Positions 4,959 to 11,641 of a stretch of DNA of 11,641 bases are shown in pieces (positions within the stretch are counted from its first letter, which is position 1; every line of letters starts with the position of its first letter). Source of the DNA: Desulfobulbaceae bacterium UBA5173 (GTDB lineage: Bacteria; Desulfobacterota; Desulfobulbia; Desulfobulbales; Desulfobulbaceae). The notes under the pieces are model-generated. The model made no database searches. It worked only from the letters and a program-made list of their open reading frames with translations, and was not told where the DNA came from. The DNA is taken from NCBI GenBank assembly GCA_002413355.1, contig DHWV01000096.1, forward strand, positions 4,627-16,267, written 5' to 3'. The position numbers and the translations under genes are program-made.

Positions 4959-7189
4959 CAGAGCATGTTCTCTGGGTCCACATCGACCCCCAGCCGCACA
5001 CCCCGGCGGCAGATTTTCTTCTTTTCCCTAAGCAATTGATCGCAGAGTCGGTGTAGGATTTCCGGCTGATTTCCTTTCAGCAGCATGTGCCAGCGGTAGC
5101 GGTTCCTGAGCAATGAGAGCGGAGCCGGAGCCGGACCAAGGATTTCCACAGATAATGTGTTGTCCTTGATGGCTGTACGCAGCAATGCGGCTGCATCCTT
5201 AGCTGTTTCTTCCACCTTTGTTTCCACCTCGCCGCTAAAGCGGATGTTGATCAGCCTGCCAAAAGGCGGATAGCCCAACATGGAGCGCAGCGCAGTTTCC
5301 TGCACATACATGGCCTGGTAGTCATGAACGCGGGCGGCCTCCAGCGCATAATGCCCCGGCTGATGGGTTTGAATGATCACCCGCCCCGGATGCTCGCCTC
5401 GTCCAGCCCGTCCTGTTACCTGCGCCAAAAGCTGAAAGGTGCGCTCCGCTGCCTTGTAATCAGGCAGACTGAGGCCACTGTCCGCCCAGACCACACCGAC
5501 CAACGTCACTTTCGGAAAATGCAGCCCTTTCGCCACCATTTGGGTGCCGACAAGAATGTCCACCTCCTGCTCACGCACCTGCCGGAGAAGCGTTGCCTGT
5601 GCCCGTCGGCTTTTGACTGCGTCGCTGTCCATGCGGGCGATTCTGGCCTGCGGAAACAGCCGCCGCATTTCTGCCTCCACCCGTTCTGAACCAAGCCCCA
5701 AGCCCACGATATTGCCTATCCCACAGTCTGGGCAGACAATGTCCGGCCTGAGTGAATAGCCGCAGTAGTGGCAAATCAGGCGGTTCGTGCCTCGGTGCAA
5801 TGTCAACGAAACCCGGCAGTTTTGACAGCGCACGACCGCGCCGCAATCTCGGCAGAGCATGAACGCGGCATAGCCCCGGCGGTTGACAAAGAGCAGGCTT
5901 TGCAGCCCCTGCGCCAGATTGTCGCGTAAGGCGGCCAGTAAGCGATCGGAGAAAAACCAGTCCTGCCGGGGACGTTTTTCTTTGCTCAAATCAACGATCT
6001 CCACCGTCGGCATGGCTTGATCATGAATACGCTTGGGCAGCGTCAGCAGCTTGTATTTGCCCTGTTCGGCATGATAAAAACTGCCCACTGAAGGCGTGGC
6101 CGAGCCGAGTAGCACCGGGCAGGCGGCACAATGCGCCCGCAGCACGGCCATATCGCGGCCATTGTAGCGCAGACCGCCATCTTGCTTGTAGGCCGACTCG
6201 TGCTCCTCATCCACAATTACCAAGCCCAGCTCGGCAAAAGGGGCGAAAACCGCCGAGCGAGCACCAAGGGTAATGTTCGCCTCTCCGCGCAGAATCCGTT
6301 GCCACTGGTCAAACCGCTCGCCAGGAGATAAGCGGCTGTGCAGTACTGCCAGCCGCTCGCCGAAGCGGGCATAAAACTGCGCTTCGAGTTGGGAGGCCAG
6401 AGCCAGTTCCGGCACCAGCACCAGCACGTTTTTCCCGTACTTCAGGCAATGCCCGGCGGCTTGCAGATAAACTTCGGTCTTACCGCTGCCAGTCACGCCA
6501 TGGAGAAGAAAAGGCTGGAAGCTGGCAGTATCAACCGCTTGGATTATCTTATTGATTGCCGCTGTCTGTTCGGCGTTTAGTTGCGCCGCGCGGTCAGGAA
6601 AGGGCAGCATATCGCCGAACGGATCACGATAGACATGCCGCTCTTCCAGTGTAACCAACCCTGCTGCTGCCAAGCCATTCAGAGACTTGCCCGCCCCGGC
6701 ATACAGTTTGGTCAGTTCCCGGCGCGGCATGACTGAGCTGCCGCCGCAGTGCTGATAAAACAGCTCCAAGGTCTTCTGCTCTGATTTTTTGAGAACGGCG
6801 GCAGGATGATCGGACAACGGGGCGCAGAGACGGACAATGGTTTCGGTTTTAGCCTTAACCTCAGAGCCGCCTGAAACCGCAGACAGTCCCGCAGGCAAGG
6901 CAGTTTGGATGACCTCACCAATGGGATGATGATAATAGTCCGCCATCCAACGGAAAAAAGGAACAAGAGCAGGAGGAAAAACAGGAAAGGAATCGAGGCG
7001 ATCGACTACAGCCTTGACTTCATCAACAGGTGGTACGGAAGTGTCAGGTGCTTGGGCAAGCACATAGCCGGTGACACGGCGGCTTCCCAGTGGCACCAGC
7101 ACCCGGATGCCAACCGAAAGCGGCACGAGGCTGCTGTAGGTCAAGCTGCCAGGCACTGGTGCCGCGACAGCAATTTCGTGCAGCTTCAC
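4958..7189 (-). CDS. priA: Primosomal protein N', replication restart helicase
   Basis: PriA recognises stalled forks and D-loops and reloads the replicative helicase. Its 743 residues match the family length. The N-terminal 3' DNA-binding region (about 1-105) is followed by the superfamily 2 helicase core. That core has Walker A GVTGSGKT (231-238), Walker B DEEH (327-330), GSATPS (362-367) and GRAGR (593-597). Between the helicase lobes sits the eight-cysteine zinc insert: C446, C449, C455, C458, C473, C476, C486 and C489, all present. The start is GTG, 5 nt after the galU stop and without a clear ribosome binding site, so translational coupling to galU is likely. The C-terminus ends at the terminator of the convergent gene. 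Confidence 0.96.
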   Translation of the reverse strand: MKLHEIAVAAPVPGSLTYSSLVPLSVGIRVLVPLGSRRVTGYVLAQAPDTSVPPVDEVKAVVDRLDSFPVFPPALVPFFRWMADYYHHPIGEVIQTALPAGLSAVSGGSEVKAKTETIVRLCAPLSDHPAAVLKKSEQKTLELFYQHCGGSSVMPRRELTKLYAGAGKSLNGLAAAGLVTLEERHVYRDPFGDMLPFPDRAAQLNAEQTAAINKIIQAVDTASFQPFLLHGVTGSGKTEVYLQAAGHCLKYGKNVLVLVPELALASQLEAQFYARFGERLAVLHSRLSPGERFDQWQRILRGEANITLGARSAVFAPFAELGLVIVDEEHESAYKQDGGLRYNGRDMAVLRAHCAACPVLLGSATPSVGSFYHAEQGKYKLLTLPKRIHDQAMPTVEIVDLSKEKRPRQDWFFSDRLLAALRDNLAQGLQSLLFVNRRGYAAFMLCRDCGAVVRCQNCRVSLTLHRGTNRLICHYCGYSLRPDIVCPDCGIGNIVGLGLGSERVEAEMRRLFPQARIARMDSDAVKSRRAQATLLRQVREQEVDILVGTQMVAKGLHFPKVTLVGVVWADSGLSLPDYKAAERTFQLLAQVTGRAGRGEHPGRVIIQTHQPGHYALEAARVHDYQAMYVQETALRSMLGYPPFGRLINIRFSGEVETKVEETAKDAAALLRTAIKDNTLSVEILGPAPAPLSLLRNRYRWHMLLKGNQPEILHRLCDQLLREKKKICRRGVRLGVDVDPENML

Positions 7190-7194
7190 TGCCG

Positions 7195-8082
7195 TTAAAG
7201 ACGACAGTCGTCATTGCCGCAGACCGCCTTAAGATGCTTGCGGAACGGCCCGCCAAGCGTGGGATGATCAAGGGCCACATCAATAATCGCTTTTAAATAG
7301 CCCAGCTTGTCGCCCGCATCGTACCGGCGGCCTTGAAATTCGTAAGCGTACATGCCACGTCGGTTGGACAAAGCCTGCAAGGCATCAGTCAGTTGAATCT
7401 CGCCGCCATGTCCGGGCTTGGTATTGCCGAGTATCTCAAAGATCTCCGGCATCAGCAGGTAGCGGCCAATAATGGCCTTGTCGGAATTGGACATGCCCAA
7501 CGAAGGCTTCTCAATCATCCGGCTGACTTTGCAGGTGCGCTCAAATGCAGTCGCCTCACCCTCGACGATGCCGTAATGACAGGTCTGCTCCATCGGCACC
7601 CGCTGGATGGCGACAATTGATTCGCCGACCTGCTCGTAGAGATCAAGCATCTGGCGGCAGCAGGGTGTCTCGCTGCGCACCAAGTCGTCACCAAGCAGCA
7701 CCAGAAACGGCTCGTCGCCAACCACATGCCGAGCCATCCATATCGCATGGCCAAGACCAAGCGGCTTTTTTTGCCGGACGGAGACAATCTCGATCAGATT
7801 TGATGTCCGCGCCAGCTCCTCACGCAAGGCGTGCTTATTTTTTTCCTTGAGGACATTGTCCAGCTCGTAATTGTAATCAAAGTGATTCTCAATCGCCGAC
7901 TTACCCTCGGAGGTGATCAAAATCACTTCCTGGATGCCTGAAGCGACCACTTCTTCCACGATGTATTGAATCGTGGGGCGGTCAACAATGGTCAGCATTT
8001 CCTTGGGAATGGCCTTGGTGGCGGGCAGAAAACGGGTGCCCAGTCCGGCGACCGGGATGACGGCTTTGCGGATTTTTTTCAT
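7195..8082 (-). CDS. galU: UTP-glucose-1-phosphate uridylyltransferase
   Basis: GalU makes UDP-glucose from UTP and glucose-1-phosphate for envelope polysaccharides and other glycosyl transfer. The 295 residues match the family. The nucleotide-binding motif AGLGTRFLPATKAIPKE lies at 12-28, GLGHA at 109-113, the metal/substrate motif LGDD at 130-133, EKP at 191-193, GGEIQLTDA at 226-234 and DAGDK at 255-259. The ATG at 8082 has only a weak purine-rich stretch before it. The gene lies 76 nt behind prmA and 5 nt ahead of priA on the same strand. The short Cys-containing tail (AVCGNDDCRL) is a small local extension. Confidence 0.96.
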   Translation of the reverse strand: MKKIRKAVIPVAGLGTRFLPATKAIPKEMLTIVDRPTIQYIVEEVVASGIQEVILITSEGKSAIENHFDYNYELDNVLKEKNKHALREELARTSNLIEIVSVRQKKPLGLGHAIWMARHVVGDEPFLVLLGDDLVRSETPCCRQMLDLYEQVGESIVAIQRVPMEQTCHYGIVEGEATAFERTCKVSRMIEKPSLGMSNSDKAIIGRYLLMPEIFEILGNTKPGHGGEIQLTDALQALSNRRGMYAYEFQGRRYDAGDKLGYLKAIIDVALDHPTLGGPFRKHLKAVCGNDDCRL

Positions 8083-8158
8083 CTCGTCTCAGTGTCGTTC
8101 TTGCGGGAAGGCCAGAGGATTCCGGCCAGTTGATATGTACCGCATTGCGGCAGGAGAG

Positions 8159-9061
8159 TCAATGCTGACCAGCGGTCAGCAGCAGAGAAACCCATTCGTC
8201 TTCATAGGCCGTTTGGAGCAGACTAAGACCATGACTGCCATATACGCGGACAATGTTTTCTTCCTGCTCGCCGCGCAGGATGCCAGCCAACACCACGCTG
8301 CCCTGCGCTGTCAGCCTCCTGGCAATGGCTGGTGCCATGTCGATCAGCACGTCATGGAGGATGTTGGCGCAGATCAGATCAAAGCTGCCGCTAACTGCCG
8401 ACAAATCCGTTGCTGAGACGGCAATTCTCTCCGCCAAGCCGTTTTTGGCGATGTTCTCCACCGCCACCGCCACCGCTTCCAAGTCATTGTCAATCGCGAC
8501 GGCCTGTTGCGCCCCGAACAGGACAGCGGCCATCGCCAAAATGCCTGTGCCTGTGCCGACATCCAGCATTCGTTCCGGCAGGCTATGCTGCAAACGGTTT
8601 CGCATCAGACCAAGAGCCAGCTTGGTCGAAGCGTGCTGACCAGTGCCGAAGGCCATGCCCGGATCAATCTCAATCACACGTTCGCCAGGCTGAGCGGCAT
8701 AGTGTTCCCAGCTCGGCGTGATGATCAGGCCAGGGACAATGGCGAACGGGGTAAAAAATTGCTGCCACGAGGTGGCCCAGTCCTCATCCGCCAGCAGTGC
8801 GCATTCCAGCGGCGGTGCGGGCAAATTGTAGGCGGCGAACAGTGAGGCCAGCTCAGGCTCCACACGGCGGATAACCGTCTCTCGCTCTGCGTCATTGGCC
8901 AACTGAAAGAAGCTGCTGACGCTGCTTAGACCATTTTTAACCGGGCTTTGTTCCACTGCCGAGCCGCTGAGCACACCAAGCAAGTCAGTGACGGCCTCCA
9001 GCGTGGTTTCAGGGCAAGAAAGCGTGATTTTCAGCCATTGCGATGCAGTTTCGGCAATCAT
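8159..9061 (-). CDS. prmA: Ribosomal protein L11 methyltransferase
   Basis: PrmA methylates ribosomal protein L11 using S-adenosylmethionine. The 300 residues show the small N-terminal substrate-recognition domain (about 1-100). The signature GMAFGTGQH follows at 135-143, with SAM motif I DVGTGTGILA at 167-176 and the acidic motif II pair AIDND at 189-193. The catalytic-region ANIL is at 232-235. Motif I reads GTGTG where GCGSG is commonest, a conservative change. The ATG at 9061 lacks a clear Shine-Dalgarno sequence. It lies 124 nt after the aminotransferase gene and 76 nt before galU. Confidence 0.95.
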   Translation of the reverse strand: MIAETASQWLKITLSCPETTLEAVTDLLGVLSGSAVEQSPVKNGLSSVSSFFQLANDAERETVIRRVEPELASLFAAYNLPAPPLECALLADEDWATSWQQFFTPFAIVPGLIITPSWEHYAAQPGERVIEIDPGMAFGTGQHASTKLALGLMRNRLQHSLPERMLDVGTGTGILAMAAVLFGAQQAVAIDNDLEAVAVAVENIAKNGLAERIAVSATDLSAVSGSFDLICANILHDVLIDMAPAIARRLTAQGSVVLAGILRGEQEENIVRVYGSHGLSLLQTAYEDEWVSLLLTAGQH

Positions 9062-9175
9062 TGTTTATCAGATGAATATGTTAAAAAAACAGAGCGGTTG
9101 TTGGATACGGGCGAAACCTGATGGCATCACGCAGCAAACACGACCACCCTGCGCGCCTTGTCGGCAGCAAAGAAC

Positions 9176-9197
9176 AGCCGCTACTTTAGCAGCGGCT
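9176..9197 (-). terminator. Hairpin at the end of the aminotransferase gene, weak terminator
   Basis: AGCCGCT (9176-9182) and AGCGGCT (9191-9197) form a 7-bp stem with an 8-nt loop spanning the aminotransferase stop codon. On the minus strand it is followed by GTTCTTTG, not a full U-run. It may partly separate the aminotransferase from prmA or only protect the 3' end. Confidence 0.35.
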
Positions 9198-10361
9198 CAT
9201 CACCCGCCTGAACCCCGCCGCCGCCTTGGCGATCACCGCCTCATCCACGCAGAAGGCCAGCCGGATATGCCCCGGCCTACCAAAGCCCCGACCCGGTACG
9301 GCCAGAATCTTCTCCTCCAGCAGCAGCTTGCAGAATTCCACGTCGTCAATCGGCGTTTTAGGGAAGAGATAGAACGCGCCCTTGGGCTTGACGTATTCCA
9401 AGCCCGCCGCGTCCAGCACGGCGCAGAACACATCTCGCCGCTTCGCATAGACCGACATGTCCACGCTCACGTCTTGCAGCCGGGCAACCGCACGCTGCAT
9501 CAGGGCGGGCGCATTGACAAAACCGAGTATCCGGTTTGCCAAGGTCATGGCGTTGAGCAGCGCGGTCTTGTCTGGCATGTCGGGATGCACGGCTATGTAG
9601 CCGATGCGCTCGCCGGGCAGGGACAAGTCCTTGGAATACGACGAAACCACGACGGAATTAGCCGTGGCCGCCATCACCGAAGGCACTGCCGCGCCGTCAT
9701 AGACAATTTTACGGTACGGTTCATCGGCGATCAGGCAAATGGGGCGACCCAACCGTGCGCCCGCGCTGTCTAACAGTCTGCCCAGTGCGGCTAAGGCTTC
9801 CGCCCTGTAAATCTGCCCGGTCGGATTGTTTGGACTGTTGATCAGCACCGCCTTGGTTTTGCTGTTCAAGGCCGCCTCAATCGCCGCCAGATCAAGGTTG
9901 AATTCGCTGTCGGTCGGCACGATTTTAGCCACGCCGCCGTGATTGTCCACGTAGAAGGTGTATTCGACAAAAAATGGGTTGAGGAGGATGACCTCGTCGC
10001 CGGGATCAAGCAGGGCCTTCATGATCACGTTCAGGCCGCCCGCCGCGCCGCAGGTCATGATCAAATCGCCCGCGCTGACTGCCGCGCCCTGTTCTTGGGC
10101 GATTCGGACGGCTAATGCCTCGCGGACCTGCGGCCAGCCGCTGTTCGGCATGTAGGCATGAACGCCGGGCGTGTTGTCCTGCGCCAGCTCGGCCAAGACT
10201 TGAGAAAACTGCGGCGGCGGCGGTAAGTCTGGGTTACCGAGGCTGAAATCAAAAACGTTTTCCGGCCCAAACTGGGCCTTCATCCGGCTGCCTTCCTCGA
10301 ACATCCTGCGGATCCATGAGGCGTTCTCGGCAAAGGCGAGCATTTTTTTAGAAATGGTCAT
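9186..10361 (-). CDS. PLP-dependent class I/II aminotransferase
   Basis: This is a fold-type I aminotransferase of 391 residues, a cytoplasmic enzyme of amino-acid metabolism. The aspartate-aminotransferase-type residues are visible. SPNNPTG lies at 176-182 (N179), and IADEPYRK at 211-218 contributes D213 and Y216. SSYSKDLSLPGER at 240-252 holds the Schiff-base K244 and phosphate-binding R252. R367 in HIRLAF is the likely carboxylate-binding arginine. The amino-acid substrate cannot be read from the sequence; an aspartate or alanine aminotransferase type is plausible. The ATG at 10361 has little Shine-Dalgarno sequence, and a second ATG at 10343 is possible. It follows the YebE-like gene by 19 nt and is probably co-transcribed with it. 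Confidence 0.92.
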   Translation of the reverse strand: MTISKKMLAFAENASWIRRMFEEGSRMKAQFGPENVFDFSLGNPDLPPPPQFSQVLAELAQDNTPGVHAYMPNSGWPQVREALAVRIAQEQGAAVSAGDLIMTCGAAGGLNVIMKALLDPGDEVILLNPFFVEYTFYVDNHGGVAKIVPTDSEFNLDLAAIEAALNSKTKAVLINSPNNPTGQIYRAEALAALGRLLDSAGARLGRPICLIADEPYRKIVYDGAAVPSVMAATANSVVVSSYSKDLSLPGERIGYIAVHPDMPDKTALLNAMTLANRILGFVNAPALMQRAVARLQDVSVDMSVYAKRRDVFCAVLDAAGLEYVKPKGAFYLFPKTPIDDVEFCKLLLEEKILAVPGRGFGRPGHIRLAFCVDEAVIAKAAAGFRRVMSRC

Positions 10362-10380
10362 AGAAGCAGTTGCGTTTCGC

Positions 10381-11031
10381 TCAACGGATTTCTGCGCTGA
10401 GACCCAGTGCGGCTCCCAACTCGTTCAGCCACTGCCGTTCACTGTCTGTATCGACCACAAGAGCGGACAGTGCCACCGCATACATGGTTCGCGCGAGGCG
10501 GGGATCGCCGCCAAGGCCCTCGGCCAGCTCAGCAATCGGGCGGGGATGATGCAACTCTTCCAGCAGAAACATTTTTTCCTCCTGAGAGAGCGTTGCTGAA
10601 CGCAGGCGGTCAAGAATGGCCTTTTCCTCCTCTGAGTCCAAGGTGCCGTCAGCATGAGCCGCTGCAACCATAACCCGAATCAGACGGCGGGCCATTTCCT
10701 GATCGTCAAATTTGCCTGACACTGCTAATGCTGGCGCGGACTGAGCCGGGGCTGCACTGGGACAAGGTGGTGGTGGCGGACTGCTCATACCTGCGCTGGG
10801 AGCCGCTGGCGGGACTTGAGGCTGCTGGCCGCCGCTACGGAAAATTTCGTACGCTCCCACGCCGAGGCCAATAGCTGTCATCAGTCCCTGACCCGAAGTA
10901 AGCTGATTCGTTAAACTGCCGAGCAACGAATCAGAACCTGAATGGCGTGTGGGATTATGGCTACCCTGCTGCTTGAAGCCCGAACCCATTGTCTTCTGAA
11001 GCAGCTTACCCAGCAAATTTTCAATATTCAT
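10381..11031 (-). CDS. YebE/DUF533-like protein with a TerB-type C-terminal domain
   Basis: This 216-residue protein has three parts. First, a Gly/Ser/Gln-rich N-terminus with a short hydrophobic segment, LMTAIGLGVGAYEIF (50-64), possibly a membrane anchor. Second, a Pro/Ala-rich linker (70-105) with six prolines running into Cys90. Third, a helical TerB-like domain (107-216) with AAAHADGTLDSEE (123-135) and the repeat-like LVVDTDSERQWL (191-202). That is the DUF533 pattern of E. coli YebE, a protein linked to the envelope stress response. The molecular function is unknown. The start is well supported by AGGAGA 7 nt upstream. It heads the leftward five-gene run and lies behind a perfect sigma-54 promoter and a leader terminator. 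Confidence 0.8.
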   Translation of the reverse strand: MNIENLLGKLLQKTMGSGFKQQGSHNPTRHSGSDSLLGSLTNQLTSGQGLMTAIGLGVGAYEIFRSGGQQPQVPPAAPSAGMSSPPPPPCPSAAPAQSAPALAVSGKFDDQEMARRLIRVMVAAAHADGTLDSEEEKAILDRLRSATLSQEEKMFLLEELHHPRPIAELAEGLGGDPRLARTMYAVALSALVVDTDSERQWLNELGAALGLSAEIR

Positions 11032-11161
11032 GATATGTTCTCCTGATAAATGGGAAAGACCAACGATGAACGTCCCGATATTTCAGCTAAGAATATCGTC
11101 TATCAGGAAGGAAAGAAAGTTTTTTCGCGGCAGCAATTTGAGGATTACAATTCCGCCAACG

Positions 11162-11195
11162 AAAAAACCGGTTTCTCCTGCGAAAGAGAAACCGG
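11162..11195 (-). terminator. Intrinsic terminator in the leader of the YebE-like gene
   Basis: CCGGTTTCTC (11168-11177) and GAGAAACCGG (11186-11195) form a perfect 10-bp stem with an 8-nt loop. On the minus strand it is followed by six Ts (complement of 11167-11162). On the plus strand only As follow. It lies about 25 nt after the sigma-54 start site and 130 nt before the YebE-like start codon. Confidence 0.8.
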
Positions 11196-11230
11196 CCAAA
11201 AAAAGAAGAGATGAAGAACATCTTAATACA

Positions 11231-11246
11231 TGCAAAGCTCGTGCCA
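11231..11246 (-). promoter_or_regulatory. Perfect sigma-54 (RpoN) promoter
   Basis: The minus strand reads TGGCACGAGCTTTGCA, matching TGGCACG-N4-TTGC at every fixed position and adding the preferred A after it. The -24 GG and -12 GC have the exact 12-nt spacing. Transcription would start near 11220 and run towards the YebE-like gene through the terminator at 11195-11162. Confidence 0.8.
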
Positions 11247-11287
11247 AATTTGCCGACCTATTCAGCAACCAGCTCTATATTCAGTTT

Positions 11288-11300
11288 TATCAAAAAGTTA
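11288..11300 (+). promoter_or_regulatory. IHF binding site behind the sigma-54 promoter
   Basis: TATCAAAAAGTTA matches the IHF consensus WATCAA-N4-TTR at every position. It lies about 70-80 bp before the predicted sigma-54 start. DNA bending by IHF is usually needed at this distance to bring a distant activator to the promoter. Confidence 0.55.
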
Positions 11301-11332
11301 TTTGCAAATTTGTAGATTTCTTCCCTGCTTTT

Positions 11333-11351
11333 CTGTTGTCGGGCGATACAG
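11333..11351. promoter_or_regulatory. Imperfect dyad, candidate enhancer-binding-protein site
   Basis: CTGTTGTCGGGCGATACAG contains outer arms CTGT/ACAG and inner TGTCG/CGATA around a GG centre. One mismatch and a one-base offset break the symmetry. Its distance of about 113-131 bp from the sigma-54 start fits an upstream activator site. The activator is not encoded in the window. Confidence 0.3.
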
Positions 11352-11458
11352 TTTTTTTTACAGCCAATAGGGCATATTGACTCTTTGTATACAGCAGAAG
11401 GCGTGCATGCCGCATCGCTACAGTCCTAACCCAAGTTGTGGCCTGAAGCTATAGTGTT

Positions 11459-11641
11459 TCAGTTTTTAGTTTGAAAAAATGTCTTGACACAAACACTCAA
11501 GCTTTTGATGCCGTCAGCGATTTTTTAATTTTCGCCTTCATGAAAGCCCAAAATTTTTCTATCGGGTTCAAATCAGGCGAATAAGGCCATGGAGTTAAAA
11601 ATTGTTGGCAAATAACTTTAGGAGTTACGCAGTTGGTAAAA
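11459..11641 (-). pseudogene. IS630-family transposase, C-terminal end, apparently frameshifted
   Basis: From the right edge the minus strand encodes 47 residues before a TGA at 11499-11497. They contain PWPYSPDLNPIEKFWAFMK, the signature of the third catalytic residue (Glu of DDE) in IS630/Tc1-mariner transposases. The frame then ends with KKSLTASKA. One extra base in the A-run before this point, or a -1 slip of the ribosome there, gives instead KKIADGIKSLSVCVKTFFQ and a stop at 11461-11459. This looks like a normal IS630 C-terminus. So the gene is either broken or uses frameshifting. The rest of the element lies outside the window, and I could not identify its terminal inverted repeat. Confidence 0.75.

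Larger units (their letters stand above)
11032..11458. other. 427-bp non-coding control region before the YebE-like gene
   Basis: The stretch between the YebE-like gene and the transposase is AT-rich and holds, from right to left, a possible activator dyad, an IHF site, a sigma-54 promoter and a terminator. Between 11032 and 11161 I see only the ribosome binding site and no strong sigma-70 promoter. Between 11352 and 11458 I see one palindrome, TGTATACA (11386-11393), and no gene. Confidence 0.6.

Noticed and set aside
11083..11268. 61-codon leftward frame with a hydrophobic middle
   Set aside because: It begins with TTG, and its hydrophobic part is the translated terminator hairpin and T-run. 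Its start lies upstream of the sigma-54 start site, so the transcript would not contain it whole.
11030..11380. 116-codon rightward open frame opposite the YebE-like leader
   Set aside because: It runs through the terminator hairpin, sigma-54 promoter and IHF site, has no good ribosome binding site and no recognisable domain.

Overview
The window reads as chromosomal DNA of a Gram-negative bacterium of moderate GC content. It carries a lipobox lipoprotein, a Sec-exported protein, sigma-54 type promoters and a class-typical housekeeping set. The topoisomerase subunit resembles the Bacteroidetes/deltaproteobacterial ParE type more than the enterobacterial one. Together with the sigma-54 sites and the acetate-activating enzyme this makes a Desulfobacterota/deltaproteobacterial host my best guess, at low confidence. 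No tRNA, rRNA or CRISPR array was seen.

Left part (1-4085, all leftward): the N-terminal 403 codons of acetyl-CoA synthetase run off the left edge. Upstream of it lies a CAP/PR-1-like putative lipoprotein with its own sigma-70 promoter, and then a lone topoisomerase IV subunit B (parE) with a good sigma-70 promoter but no adjacent parC.

Middle (4086-4958): a 319-bp divergent control region separates parE from a rightward gene for a small exported five-cysteine protein of unknown family. This region holds a candidate structured small RNA ending in a weak intrinsic terminator, several TGCGCA-centred palindromes, a sigma-70 promoter and a near-consensus sigma-54 promoter. The exported-protein gene closes with a strong intrinsic terminator.

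Right part (4958-11031, all leftward): a five-gene run in the transcription order YebE/DUF533-like protein, PLP aminotransferase, prmA, galU, priA. The gaps are 19, 124, 76 and 5 nt. It combines a putative envelope protein, amino-acid metabolism, ribosomal protein methylation, UDP-glucose supply and replication restart. They look co-oriented rather than parts of one pathway.

Upstream of the YebE-like gene (11032-11458) is the most interesting stretch: a perfect sigma-54 -24/-12 promoter, a perfect IHF consensus behind it, an imperfect dyad at activator distance, and an intrinsic terminator inside the predicted leader. This suggests either attenuation or a very short sigma-54-dependent RNA. 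The window ends in the C-terminus of an IS630-family transposase that appears to need a frameshift in an A-run.
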